64,000 bases of DNA from Nocardioides ungokensis (GTDB taxonomy: Bacteria; Actinomycetota; Actinomycetes; Propionibacteriales; Nocardioidaceae), in NCBI RefSeq assembly GCF_013466985.1, contig NZ_CP059164.1, positions 248,001-312,000 on the forward strand. Direction: 5' to 3'. Under the pieces are notes generated by a model. It had not been told where the DNA came from and searched no databases. It worked only from the letters and a program-made list of their open reading frames with translations. The position numbers and the translations under genes were made by a program. Below are positions 26,155 through 35,991 of this stretch, piece by piece (positions within the stretch are counted from its first letter, which is position 1; every line of letters begins with the position of its first letter).

Positions 26155-26358
26155 ATGGCTCAGGGAACCGTCAAGTGGTTCAACGCCGACAAGGGTTTCG
26201 GCTTCATCGCGCAGGATGGCGGCGGCGAGGACGTGTTCGTCCACTTCTCCGCCATCCAGTCCGGCGGCTACAAGTCGCTCGACGAGAACCAGAAGGTTGA
26301 GTTCGACCTCGCCCAGGGCCCCAAGGGTCCTCAGGCCGAGAACGTCCGCGTCTCCTGA
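26155..26358 (+). CDS. cspA: Cold shock protein
   Basis: A 67-residue single cold-shock domain that binds single-stranded RNA and DNA. The RNA-binding motifs are KGFGFIA (RNP1) and VFVHFSAI (RNP2). Length and sequence are standard for actinobacterial CspA. Codon use is strongly biased (AAG, CTC, ATC, GGC), as for a highly expressed gene. A strong terminator follows six bases after the stop, so it is monocistronic. Confidence 0.97.
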   Translation: MAQGTVKWFNADKGFGFIAQDGGGEDVFVHFSAIQSGGYKSLDENQKVEFDLAQGPKGPQAENVRVS

Positions 26359-26363
26359 TTCAC

Positions 26364-26405
26364 CACGAGGGGCCCCGACCGCGTCTGCGGTCGGGGCCCT
26401 TCGTG
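26364..26405 (+). terminator. Strong terminator after cspA
   Basis: A 19-pair stem with one G-U pair (26364-26382 with 26387-26405) closes a GTCT loop right after the cspA stop. No T-run follows. It also separates cspA from the convergent small membrane gene. Confidence 0.93.
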
Positions 26406-26437
26406 CGTGGGGCGTAGTGCGCTCCACGTCGTGTGGG

Positions 26438-26641
26438 TCAGAGGTCGTCTCGAGCCGACGGCGTCCGAAGCGTGCGGACCACCAGGAACACCCCGACGGC
26501 ACCGACGATGACGCCGATCACCGCCCAGACCGCGTGGCCACTCATGCCGGAGCCGCCGATGACGTCCAGGCCCTGGAGGATCCAGAGGAGGCCGAGCAGG
26601 ACGAGTACGGCGCCTACGACCAGCGTCACGGTGCGACCCAT
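26438..26641 (-). CDS. Small two-helix membrane protein, hypothetical
   Basis: A 67-residue protein with two hydrophobic segments (VTLVVGAVLVLLGLLWILQG and AVWAVIGVIVGAVGVFLVV) joined by a short Gly/Ser-rich loop, ending in RTLRTPSARDDL. No domain recognised. The ATG at 26641 is used; a TTG three codons upstream is an alternative. It diverges from the molybdoenzyme gene by about 45 bp. Confidence 0.65.
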   Translation of the reverse strand: MGRTVTLVVGAVLVLLGLLWILQGLDVIGGSGMSGHAVWAVIGVIVGAVGVFLVVRTLRTPSARDDL

Positions 26642-26685
26642 GTCAGCCAACGTACCCCGCTGGGGTAGCCAGTTACGGTTGACGT

Positions 26686-27468
26686 ATGCGCCGTTGGTGG
26701 GCTCACCGTCCGCGCCAGGCTCCGCCGGCCGAGAGCGCCGCGAACGCCGGGCACGGCGCCCCGGACCACGGACGCCCCGTGGGACGGCGGGTGGTGCTCG
26801 GGCTGCTCGGGGCGGGGACGCTCGGGATCGTCACCGGCACCCGCGCCCAGAACGCCGCGACCTCGTTGCTGGCACCGATCGAGCTCCGCGACCCGACCGG
26901 GCTGACGTCGCTGCTGCCCCTGGGCGACACGTTCCGGTTCTACTCCGTGACCGGCAGCGTGCCTTTCCGCGATGCGGCGACGTACCGCCTCGCCATCGGC
27001 GGCCTGGTCGACCACCCGACCACGCTCACGTTGGCCGACCTCCGGGCGCTGCCCCAGACCGAGCTCGTACGCGACTTCCAGTGCGTGACCGGATGGCGGG
27101 TCCCCCAGGTGCACTGGAGCGGGGTCAGGTTGTCGACGATCCTCGACCGGGCCGGCGTGAGGCCCACGGGACGGGCGCTGCGGCTGACGTCGTTCGACGG
27201 CACCTACACCGAGAGCCTCACGCTCGAGGAGGCGCGGCTGCCCGATGTGCTCGTCGCGCTGAAGATGCTCGGCAGCGACGTCACCCACGACCACGGTGGA
27301 CCCGTGCGGCTCTACGTCGCGCCGATGTACGGCTACAAGAGCGTCAAGTGGCTCTCCGGCATCGAGGTCACCGACACGGTGATCCCGGGGTACTGGGAGC
27401 ACCGCGGGTACGACGTCGACGGGTTCGTCGGCCAGTCCAACGGGCGGAAGTTCGATGAGCGCACCTGA
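26686..27468 (+). CDS. Tat-exported molybdopterin-dependent oxidoreductase (sulfite oxidase/YedY-like)
   Basis: A 260-residue molybdenum enzyme of the sulfite-oxidase fold. A twin-arginine signal (GRRVVLGLLGAG, about residues 33-44) indicates export in folded form. The Mo-ligand Cys lies in RDFQCVTGWRVPQVHW. Other conserved parts are LRLTSFDGTYTESL and MYGYKSVKWLSGIEVTD. There is no dimerisation domain, as in MsrP/YedY. Its end overlaps the cytochrome b gene by 14 bases, so the pair likely forms a complex passing electrons to or from the membrane. The substrate (sulfite, a sulfoxide or other) is not known. Confidence 0.87.
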   Translation: MRRWWAHRPRQAPPAESAANAGHGAPDHGRPVGRRVVLGLLGAGTLGIVTGTRAQNAATSLLAPIELRDPTGLTSLLPLGDTFRFYSVTGSVPFRDAATYRLAIGGLVDHPTTLTLADLRALPQTELVRDFQCVTGWRVPQVHWSGVRLSTILDRAGVRPTGRALRLTSFDGTYTESLTLEEARLPDVLVALKMLGSDVTHDHGGPVRLYVAPMYGYKSVKWLSGIEVTDTVIPGYWEHRGYDVDGFVGQSNGRKFDERT

Positions 27469-28126
27469 GACCGGTGTCCCGCTGAAGGCGGGCCGGATGA
27501 TCGACCGGTTCAGCCTGAGCTCGCGATGGGTGCACTGGCTCACCGCGGCCCTCATGATGAGCTGCATCCTGACCGCAGCCGTCCTCTACAACGGGTCGCT
27601 CGCGGTCATCGTCGGCCACCGCTACCTGGTCGAGCAGGTCCACGTCTACTCCGGGTTCGCCCTCCCGGTGCCGATGGTCGTGGGGATGGTCAGCCGGGCC
27701 TACCGCGATGACGTCCGCCGGCTCGACCGCTTCACCTCCCGCGACTGGGCCTGGCTACGGTCCCGCACCCGCCGCGACGGCACGATCGAGGTCGGGAAGT
27801 TCAACGCCGGCCAGAAGCTCAACGCCTCCCTGTCCGCCGGCTCGATCGGCGTCCTCCTCGTCTCGGGTCTGGTCATGTACCTCACCAACCTCACCCCACT
27901 GCCCTGGCGCAGCGGCGCGACGTTCGTGCACGACTGGTTCGCGCTCGCCGTCGGCCTGCTCGTCGTGGGCCACCTCGTGATGGCCACCAAGGACCCACAC
28001 GCCAGCACCGGGATGCGCACCGGCCGGGTGCCGCTGCGGTGGGCACGCCGGGAACACGCGGCCTGGGCACGAGAGGTCGCCGGAGACCCGCCGGCCGCCA
28101 TCCCCGACCACCCCACCCGCAATTGA
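27455..28126 (+). CDS. Membrane cytochrome b (b561/Ni-Fe hydrogenase b-type) partner
   Basis: A 223-residue membrane protein with four predicted helices. Candidate haem-ligand histidines are RWVHWLTAA (helix 1), EQVHVYSGFALPV (helix 2), FVHDWFALAVG and GHLVMATKDP (helices 3-4). The PF01292-like layout suggests diheme electron transfer between quinol and the exported molybdoenzyme encoded just upstream, with which it overlaps by 14 bases. This recalls the MsrPQ arrangement, although MsrQ belongs to a different family. Confidence 0.8.
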   Translation: MSAPETGVPLKAGRMIDRFSLSSRWVHWLTAALMMSCILTAAVLYNGSLAVIVGHRYLVEQVHVYSGFALPVPMVVGMVSRAYRDDVRRLDRFTSRDWAWLRSRTRRDGTIEVGKFNAGQKLNASLSAGSIGVLLVSGLVMYLTNLTPLPWRSGATFVHDWFALAVGLLVVGHLVMATKDPHASTGMRTGRVPLRWARREHAAWAREVAGDPPAAIPDHPTRN

Positions 28127-28216
28127 GCCAGGCAGCGAGCGTGCGCTCCCAGCGCGCGCGTCGCTACAGGGTCCTGCTCCTCAGCGGTTCACCCTCTCGG
28201 TCGACGCCTGCCGGTG

Positions 28217-29461
28217 TCAGGCGGCTGCGTCGACCGCGTCGGCCGGGCTCGCGGTGGTCCGCAACAGCCCGGTCACCCGGCTGGGCGTGTTGCTCCAGGT
28301 GGTGCGAGCGAGCCAGCCGTTGGGGAGGGAGAGTCGCAGCACCTTGTGCCACGCGCTCGCGACCTGCTGCGGCATCGGGGCGGTGTGGTACCGCAGACCG
28401 AAACGGTCGAAGAGCTCACGCACCCGAGGCGCGATCTGCCGGTACCTGTTGGACGGCAGATCCGGAAACAGGTGGTGCTCGATCTGGTGGGAGAGGTTTC
28501 CGCTGAGGAGGTGGACGAGAGGCGGTCCCGAGATGTTGGCCGAGCCCAGCATCTGCCGCAGGTACCACTCGCCGCGCGTCTCATCGGGATCGAGGTCCGC
28601 TTGCTCGAAGGTCTCGACGCCTTCGGGGAAGTGGCCACACATGATCACCGAGTGGCTCCACACGTTCCGGATCAGGTTCGCGGTGAGGTTGGCGGTCAGC
28701 GTGGAGCGGAAAGCCGGCCCCGACAGCGCCGGGTGGATGAGGTAGTCCTTCGCCGCCTGTCGGCGCACCTTGTGCAGGGTCTTCCTCAGTCGGCTCCTGA
28801 ACTCGGGGGTGATCCCGCGCTTCTCCCGCAGCGTCTCTCCGAGCTCGAGGTCGTACATCGCGATGCCGTACTCGAAGATGCAGGCGTTGATGAGGTTCCA
28901 CAGCGGCTGAGCCAGATGACGGCGCTGCCAGGGTTGGTCCTCGTCGACCCGAAGGATGCCGTAGCCCAGGTCGTTGTCCTTGTCGAGGATGTTGGTGTAC
29001 CGGTGGTGCGTGTGGTTGTGCGTGCGCTTCCACTCGGAGGCGGGCGTGGCGTGGTCCCACTCCCAGGTCGTGGAGTGGATCTTGGGGTCGCGCATCCAGT
29101 CCCACTGGCCGTGCAGGACGTTGTGGCCGATCTCCATGTTGTCGAGGACCTTGGCCAGCGCCAGCCCGAGGGTGCCCAGGAGCCAGGCCGACCGGTGGCG
29201 GGAGAACAGGAGGACCACCCGACTGCCCAGCTCGATCTTGCGCTGCGCTCCGATGACCCGCCGGATGTACCGCGCGTCGCGGGCGCCCCGGGAGTCGATG
29301 ACCTCCTGCCGGATCCGATCGAACTCGGTACGCAGCTGCTCGATGTCCTCGACCGACAAGTGGGCGATGGGGTTGACCTGTTTTCTCTGCACGGCCGTCA
29401 CCCTGTGTCCGTACCCTCCCCGGAACCGCTCACGCACACCCGAGCTCTCGGATGCGTCCAC
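28217..29461 (-). CDS. Membrane fatty acid desaturase (acyl-CoA desaturase, DesA3-like)
   Basis: A 414-residue di-iron membrane desaturase that introduces a cis double bond into acyl chains. All three His boxes are present: HNVLHG, HNHTHHRY and HQIEHHLFP. The helical membrane pairs between them are of usual length. The N-terminus up to NPIAHL is variable; GTG 29461 is given, and GTG 29401 (after GGGGAGGG) is a good alternative. No ferredoxin reductase gene is adjacent, so the electron donor is elsewhere. The upstream gap holds a nested palindrome that may be the site of a TetR-type lipid regulator. Confidence 0.9.
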   Translation of the reverse strand: MDASESSGVRERFRGGYGHRVTAVQRKQVNPIAHLSVEDIEQLRTEFDRIRQEVIDSRGARDARYIRRVIGAQRKIELGSRVVLLFSRHRSAWLLGTLGLALAKVLDNMEIGHNVLHGQWDWMRDPKIHSTTWEWDHATPASEWKRTHNHTHHRYTNILDKDNDLGYGILRVDEDQPWQRRHLAQPLWNLINACIFEYGIAMYDLELGETLREKRGITPEFRSRLRKTLHKVRRQAAKDYLIHPALSGPAFRSTLTANLTANLIRNVWSHSVIMCGHFPEGVETFEQADLDPDETRGEWYLRQMLGSANISGPPLVHLLSGNLSHQIEHHLFPDLPSNRYRQIAPRVRELFDRFGLRYHTAPMPQQVASAWHKVLRLSLPNGWLARTTWSNTPSRVTGLLRTTASPADAVDAAA

Positions 29462-29519
29462 GAGCTCCGCTCCGAGCGGCCGCAGGTCCAGGTCGATGCA
29501 GCCGTTGCCAACCCGCCTT

Positions 29520-29553
29520 CGTACCCTTGCGGTTACGTAACGATCCGGGTACG
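29520..29553. promoter_or_regulatory. Nested palindrome between desaturase and AHSA1-like gene
   Basis: CGTACCC (29520-29526) and GGGTACG (29547-29553) form an inverted repeat around a perfect 10-bp palindrome GTTACGTAAC (29532-29541). It lies in the 179-bp divergent gap and is a good candidate operator. The binding protein is not encoded nearby. Confidence 0.55.
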
Positions 29554-29640
29554 TTCATCGGGTGCTGGACAGCTCCTACGCGATCATCCGGCCACCGCTG
29601 GCACACCGAGATTCGTCCGAGGGAAGAACAGGAGTGGCTG

Positions 29641-30126
29641 ATGAGGACCACGAGCACCATGCGAGCACTGACCGAGGAACGGGGGTCGGTCAGGGTCGAG
29701 GATGTCTATGACACCGACATCCACGATCTCTGGCAGGCCTGCACGACTCCCGATCGGCTCGCCCGCTGGATAGCCGACGTGAGCGGAGATCTGCACGTCG
29801 GCGGGACCGTCCGGGCCAGCCTCACCAGCACCTGGGAGGGGTCGTTGCGAATCGAGGTCTGCGAGCCACCCCACCATCTCCTGCTGACCATGGAGCCCGG
29901 AACCGACGACGAGACCGAGCTCGAGGCTTGGCTGACCGCGGAGGGCGAGGTGACCCGGCTCGTGGTCGAGGAGCGCGGCCTGCTCCTGCACGGGCTCTAC
30001 TCCCACGGCGCCGGCTGGCAGGCACACCTCGAGGACCTCGGCCGGTCCCTGAGCGGGCAACCGTCGGCCTGGAGAGCCCGGTGGACCGAACTGAAGCCGA
30101 CGTACCAGACGATGCCCGTCACCTGA
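29641..30126 (+). CDS. SRPBCC / AHSA1-like protein
   Basis: A 161-residue START-like protein. The early block VRVEDVYDTDIHDLWQACT, then PDRLARWIADVSGDLHVGG, is typical of AHSA1-type SRPBCC proteins. These bind hydrophobic ligands in a deep pocket; many are encoded with ArsR regulators. ATG 29641 has AGGAG seven bases upstream. No regulator gene is adjacent, and function is unknown. Confidence 0.82.
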   Translation: MRTTSTMRALTEERGSVRVEDVYDTDIHDLWQACTTPDRLARWIADVSGDLHVGGTVRASLTSTWEGSLRIEVCEPPHHLLLTMEPGTDDETELEAWLTAEGEVTRLVVEERGLLLHGLYSHGAGWQAHLEDLGRSLSGQPSAWRARWTELKPTYQTMPVT

Positions 30127-30174
30127 CCGCGCCGGAGCCGTCGACGTCGATCGATCTTCGACTTGGGCTCCAGG

Positions 30175-30483
30175 TCAGCCGAGGACGAGTGAGGCGAGCT
30201 GAGCGGCCAGGACCACCAGACCAAGGAGGCGGCGGAACGGGCTCGAGCCGCGGACGACCTCATCGAGCGCCCACACCAGCAGTGCCCCACGTCCGATGCC
30301 GTCCACCACGGTCGCGTGCGTGGCCGACAAGTCGAACCTCCCCAGCACCAGCGCGACCATCCAGACGCACAGCGCCGGGTTCGGCAGCTGCCACGGGGCC
30401 AGACGTCCGTCCTGGGAGCGAAACCACCAGGTGCCGGACGTCAGGCGGGCGGAGTGGGGTTCGATCGTCGTGGAGGAGGTCAC
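30175..30483 (-). CDS. Conserved hypothetical membrane protein
   Basis: A 102-residue protein with a polar N-terminus containing TWWFRSQDGRLAPWQLPNPA and two or three hydrophobic stretches (LCVWMVALVLG, GALLVWALDEVVRG, LLGLVVLAAQLASLVL). The pattern is one I associate with unassigned actinobacterial membrane proteins. Its neighbour on the same strand upstream is a lipoprotein, 63 bp away. Function unknown. Confidence 0.65.
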   Translation of the reverse strand: MTSSTTIEPHSARLTSGTWWFRSQDGRLAPWQLPNPALCVWMVALVLGRFDLSATHATVVDGIGRGALLVWALDEVVRGSSPFRRLLGLVVLAAQLASLVLG

Positions 30484-30546
30484 GTCGCGAAGGTACCCGG
30501 ACCCTCTGGTCCTGGCCCTCCGACGTCGAGGGCACTGGGCCGGTTC

Positions 30547-30993
30547 TCACCGGCACGCGACGCCCGACCTCCGGGCGTTCGTGTGGTAGCCCGATCCCCG
30601 CACGTGGATGGTGGTGAAGAACCGACTGCCGCAGAGTTGCTGAGGTTGTGCCAGCCGCACGGTCACCCGGTACGTGCTGTAGTGGCCGTCGGCGCAGTCC
30701 GGTCTGCAGTCGTTGACGTGCGCGATGCCGTCGCCCACTGCTTGTCGGTCGTCCCAGACGGTCCACTGCATGCCCCGGACGTACAGCGATCCGTCGACGG
30801 AGGGGTTGAGCCGGCGTGGCTTGTAGGCGTGGGTGCTGACGCCGTACTGGGCGAAGTACGTCGTCTGGCTCGCGGCGCGGTCGATGACCTGGGCATGGTT
30901 GGGGTCCGAGCTCTGACAGGCAACGAGCGTGGCCGCCGCAAGGAGTAGGCAGGCCAGTGCGCCGAGCGGGTGGCGGAAGGTCGAGGCGCGCAT
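30547..30993 (-). CDS. Secreted lipoprotein of unknown function
   Basis: A 148-residue predicted lipoprotein. The signal peptide ends in the lipobox LVAC (ALACLLLAAATLVAC). The mature part has four further Cys (NDCRPDCAD, QLCGSRF and GVACR near the end), probably forming disulfides outside the membrane. No domain recognised. ATG 30993 is preferred over 31032 because the signal peptide begins there and GGAG lies upstream. Confidence 0.72.
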   Translation of the reverse strand: MRASTFRHPLGALACLLLAAATLVACQSSDPNHAQVIDRAASQTTYFAQYGVSTHAYKPRRLNPSVDGSLYVRGMQWTVWDDRQAVGDGIAHVNDCRPDCADGHYSTYRVTVRLAQPQQLCGSRFFTTIHVRGSGYHTNARRSGVACR

Positions 30994-31125
30994 GATGGGG
31001 AGCTCCGAATCCGGACGTCGTCTCGCGTGCACGGGTCGTGAGCTCGCGGCACGCCCGAGGAAGGCGCCGTGTCCCCGGCGGGTGCTGCGCCGGACACTTC
31101 CGTTATAGCGCGGCGCCCGCAGACG

Positions 31126-31536
31126 TCATCGATCCAGCTGGCGCCTGAGCCTCTGGGGAGCGCAGAACCGGTAGCTCTCGGTCACCAGCTCGGCCACCTC
31201 GTCCCAGTCGGTGTCGCCGTCGAGCACCATGCCGACGACGGTGGGCGACCAGGGCGGCCGGTAGAAGGGCGGCCCGACGTGGATCAGGGCCAGCAGCTCG
31301 TCGCCGGACGACCGGAAGGTCAGCACCGTGGTCGGCTCGGTCACCCCGGTCACGTCGCGGTACGCCGAGGTGTAGCCCTCCTGGGCGACCAGGACGTGGG
31401 CGAAGGTCTTGTTCCGGACCCGCCACCTCACGCCCGTCCAGGCATCCTCCTCGTAGGCGTCGGGGAGCGCCAGCGCGGTGGACGCAACCCGGGCGACGAC
31501 GTCGCCGGCGGGCTCGATGCGCGGCGTCCGGGACAT
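31126..31536 (-). CDS. MmcQ/YjbR family protein
   Basis: A 136-residue protein of the MmcQ/YjbR (CyaY-like fold) family. Matching features are LPDAYEEDAWTGVRWRVRNK near the N-terminus, and LIHVGPPFYRPPWSP with DTDWDEVAELVTESYR near the C-terminus. The family has a double-wing DNA-binding-like fold, but no clear biochemical role is known. It appears monocistronic. Confidence 0.83.
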   Translation of the reverse strand: MSRTPRIEPAGDVVARVASTALALPDAYEEDAWTGVRWRVRNKTFAHVLVAQEGYTSAYRDVTGVTEPTTVLTFRSSGDELLALIHVGPPFYRPPWSPTVVGMVLDGDTDWDEVAELVTESYRFCAPQRLRRQLDR

Positions 31537-31632
31537 GCCCCGAGTCTGTCAGCGGATGCCGACGGGTGGTCGCAAGTCCAGTCCGTCGCTGCACGCGTCT
31601 CCACCTGGAGTGTCGGCAGGGGTGACCAGCGG

Positions 31633-31803
31633 CTAGTCGGCAGTCCCGGACGTGATCGGGAAGGTCGGGGGCCGGAGCCTCGTCAACGCTGCGAGCTCTC
31701 GGGGCGTGCGCATCGGCTCGCGGGCGAAGTCCCCGGCGTGGTACCCGTTGTGCCGACGGACGGATCCTGTGTAGGTGCCGCTCTCTTCCTCGATCGTGAA
31801 CAT
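31633..31803 (-). CDS. Short hypothetical protein
   Basis: A 56-residue polar protein (MFTIEEESGTYTGSVRRHN start). The ATG at 31803 sits nine bases after GAGGAG, which is better spaced than the in-frame ATG at 31812. No domain or membrane segment. The good ribosome site and sensible codon use support it, but so short a frame could be spurious. Confidence 0.45.
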   Translation of the reverse strand: MFTIEEESGTYTGSVRRHNGYHAGDFAREPMRTPRELAALTRLRPPTFPITSGTAD

Positions 31804-31964
31804 CTCACTCATCTCCTCGGGAGACCTGGAGCGACAGTCGGGATGGCCGTCTCTGGAAGCTCCTCTCACCATTTCCACGAACGACACCGGGCGAAATCGA
31901 CACCAACGTCGCCGATGATTGCCCGGCCACGAGGACAGGGGGACCGGGTCCTTGCCTTGGGGCG

Positions 31965-32663
31965 ATGAAGGTCGTGGTCCTCACCGGCGCCGGCATCTCC
32001 GCGGAGAGCGGGGTGCCGACGTTCCGCGACGCCGACGGCTTGTGGGAGGGGCACCGGGTCGAGGACGTGGCGACCCCGGAGGCGTACGTCGCCCAACCGC
32101 ACGTGGTGCACCGCTTCTTCGACGCCCGGCGTGCGGCACTCGCGGTCGAGCCCAACCCCGCCCACCACGCACTGGCCCGGCTCGAGGAGCACCTCGGTGA
32201 CGACCTGCTCGTCGTCACCCAGAACATCGACGACCTCCACGAGCGCGCCGGCTCCACGCGGGTGCTGCACATGCACGGCGAGCTGCTCTCCGCGCGCTGC
32301 CGGGCCTGCGGCGGGCGCAGCCGCTGGGTCGGCGACCTCGGCGACTTCCCGCCCTGCCCCGCCTGCGGGGTGGGCGCGCTGCGCCCCGACGTGGTCTGGT
32401 TCGGCGAGGTGCCCTACGAGATGGATCGGATCGAGGTCGCCCTCGAGGGCGCCGACCTCTTCGTCTCGATCGGCACCTCGGGCGCGGTCTACCCGGCCGC
32501 CGGCTTCGTCCAGTACGCCCTCGCCCACGGCGCCAGCACCCTCGAGCTCAACCTCCAGCCCAGCGAGGTCAGCCTGCTCTTCCACGAGTCCCGCCAGGGT
32601 CTCGCCGGCGAGCTGGTGCCGGCGTGGGTCGAGGAGCTGCTCGCGCCCGGTCGCGCTCAGTAG
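31965..32663 (+). CDS. cobB: Sir2-family NAD-dependent protein deacylase
   Basis: A 232-residue class III sirtuin. It removes acyl groups from lysines using NAD+. The NAD site is TGAGISAESGVPTFRD and TQNIDDLHERAG, the catalytic His is in HMHGE, and the zinc is held by CRAC and CPAC. VVWFGEVP and IGTSGAVYPAAGF are also standard. In CobB/SIRT5 a Tyr and Arg (FYNARR in E. coli) select succinyl/malonyl groups; here the motif is FFDARR, so the Tyr is Phe while the Arg is kept. Its stop overlaps the convergent FAD oxidase gene by 7 bp. Confidence 0.93.
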   Translation: MKVVVLTGAGISAESGVPTFRDADGLWEGHRVEDVATPEAYVAQPHVVHRFFDARRAALAVEPNPAHHALARLEEHLGDDLLVVTQNIDDLHERAGSTRVLHMHGELLSARCRACGGRSRWVGDLGDFPPCPACGVGALRPDVVWFGEVPYEMDRIEVALEGADLFVSIGTSGAVYPAAGFVQYALAHGASTLELNLQPSEVSLLFHESRQGLAGELVPAWVEELLAPGRAQ

Positions 32664-34220
32664 TCCTGCGGCTGGGTGAAGAACCCGTCCGGGTCGTAGG
32701 TGTGGGCCACCGACCGCAGCCGGGTCAGGTTGGCGCCGAAGTACGCCGTGCCCGGGTGCCGCAGCGTCGGGTCGGAGTAGTTGACGTAGGCGTGGTCGCC
32801 CCAGTGCGGCGTCATCCGGCGCCGGAAGCCGCGCACGTAGGAGTCGGCGGTGGCGGCCGGCCCGGAGGCGTACGTCGCGGTGTACTGCACCGTCGCGAGC
32901 GCCCTGCGGTGCACGAACGCCGTGTCACCGGGTGCCAGGTCGCGGACCCGGCCGCCGAGCGCGTCGAGCGAGACCCCGGCCTCGACCAGGCCCGCCGGCA
33001 CCGACCGCACCCCGGCGACCAGGTCGGCCACCCCGGCCGTGGACAGCGGGTCGTAGGCCACGTTCGAGGTGCCGCTGAACCGCTCCCGGGTCAGCGCGCC
33101 ACCCGGGCCGGTGGTGCACTGCGCCGCCGGGACGTCCAGGCAGCCGGCGTACGCCAGCATCGCCTCGCGGTAGCCCCGCACGTGCGGCACCCGCACCCCC
33201 GGCGCGACCACGTGGTCCAGCAGCCCCCGCAGCCGACGGTCGAAGGACGCGGGCGGGCCGACCCAGGTGGCCGCCAGCTCCAGCACCGGCCCGGCGGGGT
33301 GCCGCTGCCCGCCGAGCGCCTTGAGCGTCGACCACAGCCGGGGGTCGGCGTGCGGCGCCCACGCTGCCAGACCGGTACGACGTCGGTCCGCGGCGAGAGC
33401 GGCCACTGCAGGAAGACCGTGCTGACCGTCGGCGCCGTGGAGGTCTTCATGGTGAACGACGTGACCACGCCCAGGTGCCCGCCGCCCCCGCCGCGCAGCG
33501 CCCAGAAGAGGTCGCCGTCCTCGTCGGCGGTGACCGTGCGGACCCGCCGGTCGGCGGTGACCACGCGCATGGAGGTGACCGCGTCGCAGGTCAGCCCCAT
33601 CGCCCGGACCAGCACCCCGACCCCGCCGCCCAGGGTGAGGCCGCCGACCCCGACGGTCGCGCAGGAGCCGCCCGCGACCGCCCGGCGTGCGAGCCGACCA
33701 CGTCGTAGACGTGCGCCAGCGCGGCACCCGGCCCGATCGTCGCGGCGCCGTCGGAGCCGAGCGACACCCGCGACAGCGGCCGGCAGTCGAGGACCAGCGA
33801 GCGGGGCACCCCGTCGCCGTCGCCCGCCGACCAGCCCGGATAGCTGTGCCCGCCCGAGCGCAGCGCCACCGGCACGCCGTGGTCCTGCGCGAAGGCCAGC
33901 GCCGTCGCCACGTCCTGCGCCGAGGCCACGGACAGCACCGCGAGCGGCCGGGCGGCGTCGTACCGCGGGTTCTCCACCAGCCGCACCGCGTCGTACGACG
34001 CGTCCCCGGGCCGCGCGAGGGTGCCCGACACGTGCCGGGCCAGCCGCGACCAGGCGGCGTCGGTCACCCGCGCGGCGCCGACCGCGGTGGGGGAGGACGG
34101 CGTGGACGTGAGCGCCCGGGGTGGCGACGAGCTGTGGCTCGGGGTGCAGGCGGACACCACCCCGGCCGCGCCGGCGGCCAGGACACCGCGGCGCGTCCAG
34201 CCGGGGCTCGGGGACGTCAC
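32657..34220 (-). pseudogene. FAD-binding oxidase, berberine-bridge type, Tat-exported (two frameshifts)
   Basis: A secreted FAD-linked oxidoreductase of about 520 residues if repaired. It begins at GTG 34220 with a Tat-like signal (TRRGVLAAGAAGVVSAC). The PCMH FAD domain follows (VPVALRSGGHSYPGWS), then VAGGSCATVGVGGLTLGGG. A substrate domain and the C-terminal BBE motif (YVNYSDPTLRHPGTAYFG to YDPDGFFTQPQDY) end it. The frame breaks twice, near 33690-33700 (YDVVGSHAG to VAGGSCATVG) and near 33365-33375 (DVVP to GLAAWAPHADP). Each is repaired by adding one G to a G run. It starts 7 bp after treZ on the same strand and may be in that operon. The substrate is unknown. Confidence 0.8.
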
Positions 34221-34227
34221 ATGTCGA

Positions 34228-35990
<1,763 letters not shown>

Positions 35991-35991
<1 letters not shown>

